A DNA stretch of 64,000 nucleotides, from the NCBI RefSeq assembly GCF_020360975.1, contig NW_025408669.1, positions 3,782,001-3,846,000 on the forward strand. The letters are read 5' to 3'. Numbering within the stretch: position 1 is the first letter of the stretch; each line of letters opens with the position of its first letter. Positions 12,201 through 23,378 of this stretch are shown here, piece by piece. Origin of the DNA: Hirsutella rhossiliensis. Taxonomy: Eukaryota; Ascomycota; Sordariomycetes; Hypocreales; Ophiocordycipitaceae. The position numbers and the translations under genes are program-made. A model generated the notes under the pieces. That model worked only from the letters and a program-made list of their open reading frames with translations, was not told the DNA's origin and made no database searches.

Positions 12201-12749
12201 TCTTAAGGTATATGAGCAAAAGCGGAATTTTGGGAAATCAAGGAATCACGTAAGACTACGTGATAGAGGGGAAGAAGGAGTATAAGGTAGGATTTTCAAC
12301 GGAATTTATTGGTAGTGTATTGGTGTTTTTTTTTCTCAATCTATCTACCAGCGGACATGCTGTCTTATATAGACAATTGTAGCTGAACGGAAGAACCTTT
12401 CGGGACCAGATTTAGGCTGCCGTATAGCCCTGAGACTGAGGAATTCCGTGATACCTCGAGTGAATCTGGAAGTGTCTTGGTTCCACTGATATTCGTGTTT
12501 AAAGGAGGTTGGTCGTGCCGGTGTTCTTAAGAGGTCTTAGCTAGCATTCCAAGCTAGCTCTGTTCCTTCGATTCCCGATTGTACGATAACCGGCAACCCG
12601 TTTAATGCATAATGACATGCAAAATAACGAGCGATTCTTGCTCTATAAGATGAGATTTTGTCTATAATTAATATACTACTTATTGGCTTATATAATCGGG
12701 AGAGTATATTATAGCTGCTTTATTTATAGTAGGAACACCGTTCCTTACA
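12201..12749 (-). repeat. Copia-2 LTR (5' LTR in element orientation)
   Basis: 549 bp, nearly identical to 6758-7307, and less RIP-altered than its partner at the differing sites. Confidence 0.92.
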
Positions 12750-12754
12750 ATTAA

Positions 12755-15192
12755 TAAGGATTTTTAGATCCTTATTTAATCCCTTTTCTAAAAGAGGATT
12801 ATTTCCCTTTTTTATAAAAGGGTTATCTTCCTTCTCTATAGGAGGGTTATCTTCCTTCTCTATAAGAGGGTTATTTTCCTACTCTATAAGAGGGTTATCT
12901 TCCTTCTCTATAGGAGGGTTATTTTCCTCTTTATTTAAAGAAGAGTTATTACCTTCTTTATATATAGGTTCCCTTTATAAATAATTATCTGGGACCTTAT
13001 TTATAGAAAGTAAGGTATTAAAATTAAAGTCCTTAACGTCTTCTTCTTTTTAATTTTCTATAAATTTATTTTCTAGGATAATAATATCTCTAGAAATTAT
13101 TACCTTTCTTTTCGAAAAGTTATATATTTTATAAGCATTTTTAGTATAGCCTATAATAATACCCTTATAAGCTCTTATTTCTAGCTTATCTAAAGGGTCT
13201 TTATTTTTATAATAAATAGTACTTTTAAAGGTCTTAATTTTCTCTAAGTCTTCTAAGGCTAAAGATTTATTTTCCTTCTTCTCTATAAGAGTTTAGAAGC
13301 CTATTCGTAAGTAAGGGGTCCTATTATATAAATAGGCTAATATTAGAACAGCTTCTCCCTATAGATATTTAGGCAGTTTTACCGTAAATAAAATAGCTCG
13401 GACTTTATTTAAAATAGTCCTATTAATCCTCTCTATTACTCTATTTAATTCGGGAGTCCTAGGAGGGCTAGTATAATATTTACTTCCCTTTCTTAAGTAG
13501 TAGGGTTTTTATTTTATATAGGAATTCTTTTACGTTATCCGAAAAGACTTCCTTTATAGTAATATTATCCCGGTTATTTTTAACTAAGGCTTTATATTCT
13601 AAGAATTTATCTAGGGCTTCTACCTTAGACTTTATTAAAGATATTTCTAAATATCTTATCCCTATATCTAAAAAGGATATAAAGGAGGTGTATTTATTAT
13701 AAGTAGGGGTCCTTATAGGGCCCTAAATATTAATAGTAACTCTATTAAGGTAATTATATACCTTATTAGATAGGGATTTATTCCTTTTATTAGTTGCCTT
13801 TACTTTAATATAAGCCTCGCATTCTTTTATTTTTATAATATCCTTCTTAGGGATAGTTATATCTTTATTATATCTTTTAAAGGTTTCTAGTAAGGCTTTA
13901 AGACTTATATATCCTAGCCTTAAATGCTATAAATAAAAGTTAAGGTCCTTTATATTATTCCTTATATTATTAATATTATATAGGAATGTCTTCTTCTTTA
14001 AGAAAGGAATTTCTAAAGAGAAGATATAAAGGTTATCTTACTATTTTCCTTTAAATATAATATTAGCCTAGTTATTTAATAGGAAAATTTCCTTACTATT
14101 AATAAAGGCATAAGTATTTTTAAAATACGATTAGCTTATAATATTTACCCTTAATTTAGGTATAAAAAGGCAGTTTCTTAAGATAAATAGCCTTTTATTA
14201 TTCGGAAATCTAAAAAGAAGATCTCCGTAGCCTTTAATAACTATATAGGATGCCTTTCCCTAATTAACCTTAGTAGAGATAGTTCGAAAATTAATAAGGA
14301 ATTTCTTTTCTAATACTATATACTTACTAGTACCGGTATCGTATATAAAATTATAGAGATTTCTATTCTCTAAGGTTTTATAAGGGATTTCCTTCTCTTT
14401 TACTATATATATAAGGTCTTTAATTTAAAAGGAATTTAAAGGTCCTATTTACCTATTATTAAATACGGCTTTTTTAAGGATATTCGAAGAGATATATACC
14501 TTTGCTTCTTCTTCGGAGCTTTTATAACCTCTAAGGGTAGGAGGAGGAATAGAAAAATCGATTTCCGGTTCTTCGTCCGTTTAATTATCGATTTCTATTT
14601 TTTCTACTTCCGATATATATATAGAAGAGGGTTTTTTCGTCTTCTTATCGACGTAAGAGTCTAATTTAATAGGATTTCCTTCTATAGAAGGTTTTCTAGG
14701 CCTCTTAGAAGGTATTCCTTTATTTTAATATTTTTGAATTTTTAGAAAAGCCTTTAAGGGCCTTTTCTAGGTAAAGATAGTAGCAATCTTTAACTAGATG
14801 CCCTTTCTTCTTATAGTAAGTGCATTATAATACAATTTTTATCTTTTTCTAGGGCTTCTTAGTAAAGAAAGCCTACTTAAGGGGATTTTCTAGAGACTTA
14901 GTCCTCTTAGATTCGTTTATAAGACTACTAGAGAGAGACTCTAGATTAAAAGCCTCTAAGTTATTTCGAAGAGCTTACGTTATATTAGTTATATAGCTAG
15001 AAAACGAGCCCGAAAGGCTATTTAAAATCCAAGCTATAATAACTACTTCCGGAATTATAATATTCTATGCTTTTAGCTCCTTAAATACTTCTTTTACCTT
15101 ATTTAGGTAGCCTTCTAGGGATTTAAAATCCCTTACCGAAGTATTAAAAAGCTCCTTTATAAGTAGGTAATTTAAAGTAAAGGAAATAAGGT
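12755..15192 (-). pseudogene. Copia-1 integrase and gag 3' part, RIP-degraded
   Basis: This parallels the Copia-2 region 9420-11700 segment by segment: integrase-like sequence at about 13300-14400 and the gag zinc-knuckle region near 14790-14840, then a gag block up to the Copia-3 insertion. The target duplication attaa at 12750-12754 marks where it rejoins 6752, and tatat at 15193-15197 marks the Copia-3 insertion. The spacer nearest the RT side carries a 24-bp tandem repeat (12796-12940). No long open frame survives. Confidence 0.72.
12796..12940 (-). repeat. 24-bp minisatellite in Copia-1 pol spacer
   Basis: Four clear units at 12820, 12844, 12868 and 12892 (gggttatcttccttctctat plus 4 bases), with degenerate units on both sides. 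The period is 8 codons; on the minus strand it reads as repeats of PIEKEDNP, an acidic octapeptide in the linker between integrase and RT. Confidence 0.85.
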
Positions 15193-15197
15193 TATAT

Positions 15198-15673
15198 TCT
15201 CGCGAAGAGAGATATAAGAAGTGCATAAAAATATATAAAGGTAAAATTAAAAGTAAGGGGTCGGATAGGCAGGGCAGAGAGATTTAATTCTTACGGGGGT
15301 AGCAATAAAGGTAGGGGAGTAATTATTATATTGCCTTAATTATCCTTCTTTCCTCTATCTAACGCCCCTCTTTATATCTATTTAGCATCTTAATTAATAA
15401 AGAAGATCTTGCTTAAAGAAGCTACTAATATCCTTTCGACTACCGAGCTTTTTACCGGTTTTTCCCCTCCTTTCTAGCCGTTACCGGTATATCCGTCTTA
15501 TCTCTCGCTACCTCTATAAGAAGCTATCGCTGCTTCTACTTCCCCTCTTACCCTTACCCTCCTCTCTATACCTCCTTTTAGCTCCTTCTTTAAAACCTGT
15601 TTTTTAGCTTCCTAGGTCCCTCGTACTAAGGGATATCTCCGAGAACTACGAAATTAAGCCACGCTTCGCGATA
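15198..15673 (-). repeat. Copia-3 LTR (3' LTR in element orientation)
   Basis: Starts tctcgcgaagagaga and ends cttcgcgata, followed by ca and the complement of the polypurine tract (cccccttag). It is more mutated than its partner (for example atatataaag here, atccacgaag there). Confidence 0.9.
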
Positions 15674-15689
15674 CACCCCCTTAGCTATA

Positions 15690-18600
15690 GCCTGCCCTTA
15701 TAGAAAGGGTAAAGCTAAATACCTAGGCCGGTGAGCGTATAGAGGAGGTCTTAGTCTATACTTATCTCTTACTCGAGAAATCTAGGTTTTAGCCCTAGGC
15801 TCTTTTAGACCTACTTTAGGAAAAGGGGCCTTAAGGAGGAAATTAAGTCTTATAAGAAAGGGGGGCTTCTCTAAGGATAAGTCCCTAAAAAGGGGGCCTT
15901 TAAGAAGAATAAGTCCTAATTAAGCTAGGGGCCCTCCTCTAGGATAAGTCCTAATTCCTCTCTTCGGCTATAGACGTCTCCTTCCTCCTATATACTTAGG
16001 CGCAGACTATATAATCTCGTTAAATAAAGATAAAGGATAGCTCTATCTACTACTTCTTAATACCTAGGGCTAGGATTCTAGTTATGCCTAGCTAGCCGGG
16101 AGACCGTAAAAGAGATATCCGGTCTAGTAGAAATAGCTAAAAAAATTAGGGAGCCTACCTTCTATTAATATTAGTGTTTCTCTTACTCTCTAGCTTAAAA
16201 GGACGGATTAAGTAAAAGCTCTTCGTCTAATATAGGCGTAGAGGGAAGCTTCTTATCGAGGGAATTAAGGAGGAATTTATAAGCGACCTTATCGATATAG
16301 GCGTCCTAGGTAAGCTAGATAGTCCGTTAGGACCTATTCCTAAGGATTCGTATCCCTAGGAACTATTTTAGCTCCCCTAGCCTAGTTATCTTATACCTTT
16401 ATTATAGGCCTTATATAGCCTCCCTAGTAGTAGCTTCTTCCTCTTTTAGGTAGGCCTAGATAATATCGTCGACGTAAAAGAAGACCGTGATTTTACCCTT
16501 CTATATTATACACGGTTCCTAAGGGACTTTCTTAAAGCCTAGGGCTTTAAGGGAACCTATTAAATACTATTACTAAAGAAGGGGTAATCTTCGTAGTCCG
16601 TATAGAGCTTTCCTAAGCCGTAGAACCTTTCCTAGTTATTAGAAACTAGGAGGAAGTCGTATATAGATAACTTCTTCTTCCTTAAGAAGGCAGTTAACGA
16701 AGGCGTTAACTATATCTATCTAATCGAGCTCGAGGTCGAATTCTGCTACTATAGCTATAAGGGTCCGAAAAGACATCCCTGCTAGGGTGGTTGCCCTAGT
16801 AGGTAGATCCCCCTTTTCCTATTAATTCCTATAGATAACTAGCCGGGCTTTATACTTTTAAAGGAGGCCGTGTTTATTAGTCTTATAAATAAAGACCTAC
16901 TTATAGCTAAGGACCTATTTTCCTCTTACTTTTTCCTTAAGGACCTCTTTAAACGACCCTATCTCTTTATATAAGGCTAGGTAGTCTTTCTAGGCCTAGA
17001 AAAACTAGTCTTTAAAAGGATGTCTCTCTAGCTGCTTCTAGTTTACTAGTAGGTCCGGGAGGTCTCTTTTATATACCTTCCTTGCTAATAGTAGCTTGAA
17101 AAGCCGGCCTGCTATAAACGCTCCGTAGGAACCGTCTTCTATTAGCGTTAGGTAGAAGTTAGAAAAACGATCGAAATAGGGGAGAGGTTAGTCTTCTTTA
17201 GTATCCGTATTAGGCCCTATACCTTCCTTTGCTTCTCGAAGTAGGGATAAAAAGGCAGCTAGGTAATCCTTTAAGAGAGGTGCCTTTCCTACCCCCTTAA
17301 GGGTCGAGATAGGAAGACTAACTAAAAAAGCTGCTTCTAGATCTTCTTTTTATATAGGAGGAGGCGTAGGTAGGTAGGCGTATTCTAGCTCTACCGCTTT
17401 CCTATAGTCTCCTTCTTCGTCTAGATTATTTAATCTAGTAGCTTCCTCTTCTTTAAAGTTAGCGTTATCCTTAACTACTTCGACGTCGGTTTCTTCTTCC
17501 GTTTCCTCGTCTAGGACCTCTTCTTAAGACTATTAAGAAGGGGGGATTTAAATCTTCTAAATTAGCTAACGTTAAGAGAGTAAGAGGGGCTATTAATCCC
17601 TCTTTCCGTCGAAAAAGCTAGATTCGTCGAAAATTATATCCCTAGTTAAAATAACCTTCTATAGAAGAGGAATCTAGATCTAGAAGATATTTATAGAATT
17701 ATAACTAACGAGGTAACTAATAAAAGCTCTAGGATTAAGCTTTCTTTTCTTCTTCCTTTTTAGCTATATATCGGTAGTTATTGCGTATGCCTTATAGCTA
17801 TAGGCATAAAGGTAGGCTAGTAAGACCCTCTTCTTTATAAAGAGCTCGAGGGGGCATTTCTAGTCTATTCCTTAGGTCCTTAGGGTCCGGTTCTAAAGGT
17901 AATAGGCGGTCTTAACGACTTCCCTCTAAAGGTCGTATAGAAGCCTTATAGTAAGTCTTATCGTACGGGCCCTTTCTATTATAGCACCCCTTAATCTTTC
18001 TGCCCCTCCGTTCTAGGCCTAGGTATTCGGTGCTAATAAGAGGGGTAAAATGCCCGAAGCTAATTTAAGATATCCTTTATAAATAGCTCTCTATTAGACC
18101 GTATCTTCTTTACCTTATAGCTAAAGTAGGATTTTATCTAGTTAACGAAGTCCCGGAGGGTAGACTAGTTATACTTACTTAGGTAGGTCCGTAAGAAATA
18201 GGGGAAAACTATCCCTAAAAAGGCGTCTATAAAAAACATTACCCTAACAAAGCTTTCCTAATCCCTAGAGACGTCGGTCTAGTCGACCTAAATTTCTTTA
18301 TACGGCTAGTGCGGCCGTAAAGGCGTTCGTCTAGAAATTCGTCTCCTAGTCTTTCCTTAGCCGTAGTATTCGCATTCGACGGTCTTTAGGCCCCTTATTC
18401 GTACGCCCTATTATTAGCCTAGCTTATATAAAGCTAGGGGGCCCGGGTAACTAAGTCGTGCGTACTAAAGAATGCTATCTCCTTAGGCTGCTAGAAGAGG
18501 GTCCTTTATAGTAGACCTATTCCTCCTAGTAGGGAAAGCTAACTTCTCGAGAGGTTCCTTCCTAAGAATAGGTCGAAATTCGAGAATAAATTAATCGAAT

Positions 18601-20460
18601 TTTTCCTCGATAAGCCCGATAGTCTAATTCTTCTAGACTAGCCTTATAGGCTTAGACGTTATATCTTAGAAGATCCCTTCCTTTCGAAAAAAAAGGCGGA
18701 AGGAAATTAGGCTCGTTAAAAATCGAGGGTAAAAAGCTACCCTTTTTTATCGAAGAATTCGTATAGATCTATTAGGTAATTTTATCGCAAAATTCACCCT
18801 TCTATACCCCTCTATCCGTACGGTTAATTCCCCGGCAATAAGATATTCCCTCTATGCCTTCTTAAAGGACCGGAATCGTAAGAGTATATTATAGATATCG
18901 AGGGAAGCACTAGAGTTAAGGATAGCTGATTTTCGTAGGGGATAGTCGGAGGGTCCTAACGGTTAGTCTTACTAATCTATAGGGAAGATAAATACCGGAT
19001 TTACTATACTAACGATTTTTCCTTAAATTTACGGCTCGAATAAGGGCAGCGGCGTTAGTTGCTATTTCTTAGTAACCCGAATCTCGTCTATCTTCTTCTA
19101 TAACGAGGGGTCCTCCTTAAGAGACTATTATATCGTTTCTTATAGCCTCTTTAAAGGGTTAAATCCTTTAGGTCGGTTTTCCTCGAAGACCTACTAGTAT
19201 TATAATAATCGATGACCTAGGGATTTATATACTAGGCAGCCGTTTCGTCGTCTAGTCTTCTATTTCTTTAAGGAATCCTTATCCCGATCCGGAAGGTCTG
19301 CTTAAAAACCCCCCCTTTTTACCCCTTATTGCTAATTTTAACGAAGAGGTTCGATTTCGACTAGTTCCCTAATTTTTCGACTAACGGACTAAAAGGTCTA
19401 TTAGGGGACTAGTCGGGCCGGTCTAACTAACGGGACCGGGGCCGGGCCCGGAGCAAGATACGGAGCCGGGGCCGGGGCCGTAGCTGCAGTTAACGACGGC
19501 GTTAAGGCTCTTAAGGGAGGAGGAGCCAAAGGAGCAATAGCCGCAGCAGCAGCAGCGGGAGCCGTAGCAATAGGGGCTGCAGCAGCTATAGGGGCAGTAG
19601 GTCGAGCCGTCTAGGTCGAGTGCTAGCTACGAAAGAATAAGACTACTTACTATTATACTCTAGCAGCCTCTTTATTTAGTTCCCGGCTAGCCTCTTAAAA
19701 GATAGTCGAGTAACCGTTACTAATAGGCTTTATTAGTAGAGATATATCCCGTAGCTACTAGCCGGAAAGAGCTTCTATAAGGAAGTATTAGTTAGCTTCC
19801 TTAAGGATTTCTTCCTACGTAGCTAGCTATAACGAAGCTAGTAGGTTTCTAGTAGAGAAGGCTCCTAGATATACCGTATAGGTCTTCTTAATACGGTTAG
19901 TTATATAGCCCCTCGAGGGAGCTATCGAGGTCTCGAGCTTTAAAAGCCACTGCCTAGGAGTCTCTTCCTCTTAAAGAGTAATTAGCTTTACGGCACTAAT
20001 AGATTCCGTTATTACTATACGTATAGTAGTTAGTAGCTTCGTCTCGTAAAGGTATTCCTTATAGTAACTCTCGTAGTTACCTAAGGTAGTAGAAAAAGCT
20101 CTTTATTATACGGAGGTTAGCTTAGAGAAGAGGGAAGCTCCCTCTATAAAGTCCGTAGCCCTAGGACGAAGAGGGGGCTTAAGAGGGTCCTACTTATTAG
20201 AAAAGACTAAATTATAGATAGTTCTATCTATACGAGCCTATAGCTCCTTTACCTACTTATCCTAATCTTAGGGCTCTATAAGAATCGTCCTACGGACCGT
20301 AGGGATAGTAGAGTCGTTTTTCGATATTATTACGAGGAAGGGTAGAAAAGTCGGTTAAAAATCGGCTTTTCTAGTAAGAGGGGTAAAAGGAAGCTATAAG
20401 GGATATAAGAAAGGTGCCTTTTATAGTAGCCGGAAGGTATAGGAATTCTATTCCTCCCGG
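15690..20460 (-). pseudogene. Copia-3 gag-pol remnant
   Basis: On the minus strand the RT box FYVDDII (16480-16460) keeps both catalytic aspartates. An integrase core-like stretch reads VMFFIDAFLGIVFP near 18190-18250, and an Ala/Pro-rich segment lies at about 19630-19420 on the gag side. This coding part keeps more GC than Copia-1 and the Gypsy, including a GC-rich island at 19430-19600, so it is younger or was RIP-altered less evenly. No long uninterrupted reading frame is present. Confidence 0.75.
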
Positions 20461-20469
20461 GCTTATAAC

Positions 20470-20945
20470 TCTCGCGAAGAGAGATACGAGAAGTGCATAA
20501 AAATCCACGAAGGTAAAATTAGAAGTAAGGGGTCGGATAGGCAGGGCAGAGAGATTTGATTCTTACGGGGGCAGCAATAAAAGTAGAGGAGTAATTGTTA
20601 TATTGCCTTAATTGTCCTTCTTTCCTCTATCTAACGCCCCTCTTTATATCTATTTAGCATCTTAATTAATAAAGAAGATCCTACTTAAAGAAGCTACTAA
20701 TGTCCTTTCGACTACTAAGCTTTTTGCCGGTTTTTCCCCTCCTTTCTAGCCGTTGCCGGCATATCCGTCTTATCTCTCGCTACCTCTATAGGAAGCTATC
20801 GCTACTTCTGCTTCCCCTCTTACCCCTACCCTCCTCTCTGCACCTCCTTTTATCTCCTTCCTTAAAACCTGTTTTTTAGCTTCCTAGGTCCCTCGTGCTA
20901 AGGGATATCTCCGAGAACTATAAAATTAAGCTACGCTTCGCGATA
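20470..20945 (-). repeat. Copia-3 LTR (5' LTR in element orientation)
   Basis: Partner of 15198-15673. Its inner edge abuts gcttataac, the complement of the half-tRNA primer-binding site. Confidence 0.9.
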
Positions 20946-20950
20946 TATAT

Positions 20951-21275
20951 AGGTTTTTTAACCTATCCTACGCCTCTTTAGTATTTATTATATGCTTTAT
21001 TTAGGTTAAAGGACTATCTTCGATATAAAGAAAAATTAAAATAAGTGCTTCTTCTATATTTAAGTAATTTTCTTACTATATAGTAGTAGAAAGCTTCTCC
21101 TTAACTAAAAGAGCCTATATTCGAATAGCCTAGAAGGTATAGTTAGAACTACCCTTAAGTTTAGTAAATCCGAACTTATCCCTAGAGCCTATTTTAGATA
21201 ATTCGAGGTCGTATTAGAATTTCGAAGATTTTTCGAAGTTATTACCCGACTTATAGAGAAGCCGGGCTTATAACC
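20951..21275 (-). pseudogene. Copia-1 gag N-terminal remnant and primer-binding site
   Basis: Resembles the Copia-2 gag start (compare cctacgcctctttagtattt here with cccacgcttctttagcattt near 11797), so the Copia-1 reading frame resumes after Copia-3. The last bases, gccgggcttataacc, are the RIP-altered half-tRNA PBS beside the LTR. Confidence 0.7.
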
Positions 21276-21971
21276 TATTAGAAGGTATAAGCAATAAGCG
21301 TAGAATCGGGTAATCGATAACGTAAGCGGAAGGATCGGTCGAAGGAGTATAGGGTAGGATTTCGTCCGGAATTTATAACGAGCATATAAGGGGCTAAATA
21401 ATATATTAAAAGAATAGCGTTATAAAGGATGCTTGCGAACTTACTTATTCTATCTACTACTCCTAGGGAAATCCTTCGTCTTTTATAGACTATTGCTCGC
21501 CTACTAGTAGACCAATTAGTTAGCTTTTTAGCATATTCTATAGTGCTTAAAAAGCTCTATCTATCGCATGTCTTCCTAACTTAGTAGGTGGTCTGATTGT
21601 GACGTGATGGTTAACGTAAGACTGTGGGTTCTAGCATAAGTAGTAGATTTAACTAGAATGTTCTATGCCCTACCTATTCTCGTATCGCGGATATATTCGG
21701 AACCGCTAGGCCAAAATAGGCAATAGGGTATCCGTTCTGCTCGTAATTGACTTATGTATTTTATATATATTTTATTTTATTAAGATAGGCTTATCTTAAC
21801 CCGCTTTTCCTTAAGGAAGGTATAGATGTCTAGTAGAGGTCTTTGTCTTTAAGGGTTATTCCCTTAGACTATATTATAGAGCCTCTTTTTACTAGATTAT
21901 TTTATAGAGCCTCCCTATGCCTGTTATTTCTTTATAATAGTAAAATAGGAATATAAGGGTATATTCTTATA
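21276..21971 (-). repeat. Copia-1 LTR (5' LTR in element orientation)
   Basis: 696 bp, pair of 3905-4600, starting tattagaagg and ending tattcttata in + orientation. It keeps several TpG sites that the other LTR has lost. Confidence 0.88.
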
Positions 21972-23340
21972 ATTATTTAAGGTAAGGAGCGGTTTTATCT
22001 TTACTACTTAAACCGCTATAAGCCGCTTAGCTAAAAGGAAAGAGTACTTTAATATAAAGTATATAAACGCGCTATAATATAAGTAGCGGCTATTAGCCTT
22101 CTTTTTCTTAATTTCCTTACTTATTACTTACTTTACTTACTACTTAAAGTAAGAATAGTATAAGGGATATTTAATAATAACTTCCTACTATATTTAGCTT
22201 AGTTTATATAAGTAGCTAATATTAAGGTATCTTTATTAATATCGATATTTAGCTATTTTTCTTATAAAAAGGTAGTAATCCTATTACTATTATATAGTAT
22301 ATACTTATAAAGCTTTTAGAAATATAGCGTTTACTTATAGCTTTATACTACCTTTATTAACTAACTTATATACTCGCTATAGTTAGTAAGTATAATTATA
22401 AAGATAAGTAGCTCTTATAAAGCTAGCGTAATTAAGTTTTATAACTATATAAGATTCATACTATTTTCTTATATTATAGTTCCCGCTACTTATAAGAGTA
22501 TCTCTTTAAAGTTAAGAAGGAATTTATTAAAGGTTTACCTATCCCTTTACTTAAGGGTCTATAGCCTATCCTATACTTTCTCCTACTCTTATATATTATT
22601 AAATATATATATAAGGTATTAAAAAAAGTCTTATAAGTCGCGTTTACCCTTAAGGCCACCCTTATCTTAGAATCTAGAAATCCGCTATATCTAGAGCTCT
22701 AGTAGTATATAAAGGAGTAAATACTATACTATATTATAATAGCTATTTAGGCCTTATTTCTTATTTATTATAAACTTTATCTATAGCTAGTAAAGGAAGA
22801 AGTAAAAGGACTTAAACTTACTACCTAAAGTTAGCTAAAGAAGTAGCTTTTACGTTAGTAGTACCGCTACTATTACTAGCGTTATAGAGGTTATAGGGTT
22901 TAACGCTAGTCTCGTAGATAGCTCCTTTAATATAGCGAGAACCTCGTTCTTCTTACTAGCTATCGCGCTTTTAATCGCTTCTAGGATAGCTACGATACTT
23001 CCTATCCGCCTAAGGGATAGCGTAGTACTCCCTTAAGGAAGCGGCACCCTTTTTAAGGAGATATCTATTAGATCTATTAGTTAATAGCTTATACTATTAT
23101 AGAGTAGGTAGAGGTATATATATAAGTGCTATCTATAAGATAATATTAATAAGCTATATAGAGCTCTTCTATATACGGCTAGCCTATATATATATATAGG
23201 ATCCGGCCCTCTATACGTAACTATATAGCTTAGGCCGTAGCTTAAGCTTATAACTTATAATAGTTAAAGACTCTTATATATTCTATTTTATATAGACTTT
23301 AATAAAGGCTTCTATTAACGCTTCTTTATACCTAGGACCT
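21972..23340. repeat. RIP-degraded AT-rich repeat DNA, class unresolved
   Basis: Same base composition as the Gypsy and Copia remnants: very few CpA/TpG, stops in all frames. I find no RT box, integrase or LTR pair. It may be the other side of the element into which Copia-1 inserted, but the absence of matching target duplications leaves that open. AT dinucleotide runs occur near 23120-23205. Confidence 0.55.
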
Positions 23341-23378
23341 GCCCGAGAAACCTCTTCTCTGCCTTTTATCCTTTAGTC

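Larger units (their letters stand above)
6758..12749 (-). mobile_element. Copia-2: complete Ty1/Copia retrotransposon with 5-bp target duplication
   Basis: LTRs 6758-7307 and 12201-12749 are flanked by attaa (6753-6757 and 12750-12754), so this is one intact insertion into the pol gene of Copia-1. In minus orientation the order is LTR, initiator tRNA-Met PBS (GGTTATGAGCCCGG, complement of 12187-12200), gag with zinc knuckle (about 11354-11395), integrase (about 11000-9900), RT (HVDDFL at 8633-8656), RNase H (7766-7960), polypurine tract AAGGGAGGC (next to 7308), LTR. The LTRs are nearly identical and keep normal CpA/TpG, whereas the interior is strongly depleted. It is the best-preserved Copia here, but gag-pol is broken. 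Confidence 0.9.
15198..20945 (-). mobile_element. Copia-3: Ty1/Copia retrotransposon with 5-bp target duplication
   Basis: LTRs of 476 bp (15198-15673 and 20470-20945) are flanked by tatat (15193-15197 and 20946-20950). It is inserted in the gag region of Copia-1, whose sequence resumes at 20951. Element order on the minus strand: LTR, PBS GTTATAAGCCCGGGAGG (RIP-altered initiator tRNA-Met half), gag with an Ala/Pro-rich segment (about 19420-19630), integrase (about 18900-18000), RT (FYVDDII at 16460-16480), polypurine tract CTAAGGGGG, LTR starting TGTATCGCG. Two bases (ca, 15674-15675) remain only on the internal side of the left LTR, consistent with 2-nt processing of the cDNA ends. Its LTR ends, PBS and polypurine tract resemble those of the 374-bp element at 1492-1865. 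Confidence 0.87.
3905..21971 (-). mobile_element. Copia-1: Ty1/Copia retrotransposon, interrupted by two nested Copia insertions
   Basis: Two 696-bp LTRs (3905-4600 and 21276-21971) delimit the element. Its own interior is 4601-6757, 12755-15197 and 20946-21275; the rest is Copia-2 and Copia-3. Reading on the minus strand the order is gag (about 21260 to 14700, split by Copia-3), integrase (about 14400 to 13400), then reverse transcriptase and RNase H (about 6750 to 5050), the Copia order. The RT box near 5958-5981 reads YVDNLL, with the second catalytic Asp lost to Asn. Beside the right LTR is gcttataacc, a RIP-altered version of the initiator tRNA-Met half-tRNA site. The bases outside the two LTRs (cccta and attat) do not match, so either the target duplication decayed or the LTRs were exchanged by recombination. 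Confidence 0.82.

Noticed and set aside
1..23340. CRISPR-like or satellite array in the AT-rich block
   Set aside because: The repeats resolve into LTR pairs plus one minisatellite; there are no regular repeat-spacer units, and the DNA is eukaryotic.
21972..23340. Second half of the 1-3904 Gypsy element, split by Copia-1
   Set aside because: No matching target duplication at 3904 and 21972 and no readable gag, so continuity cannot be claimed.
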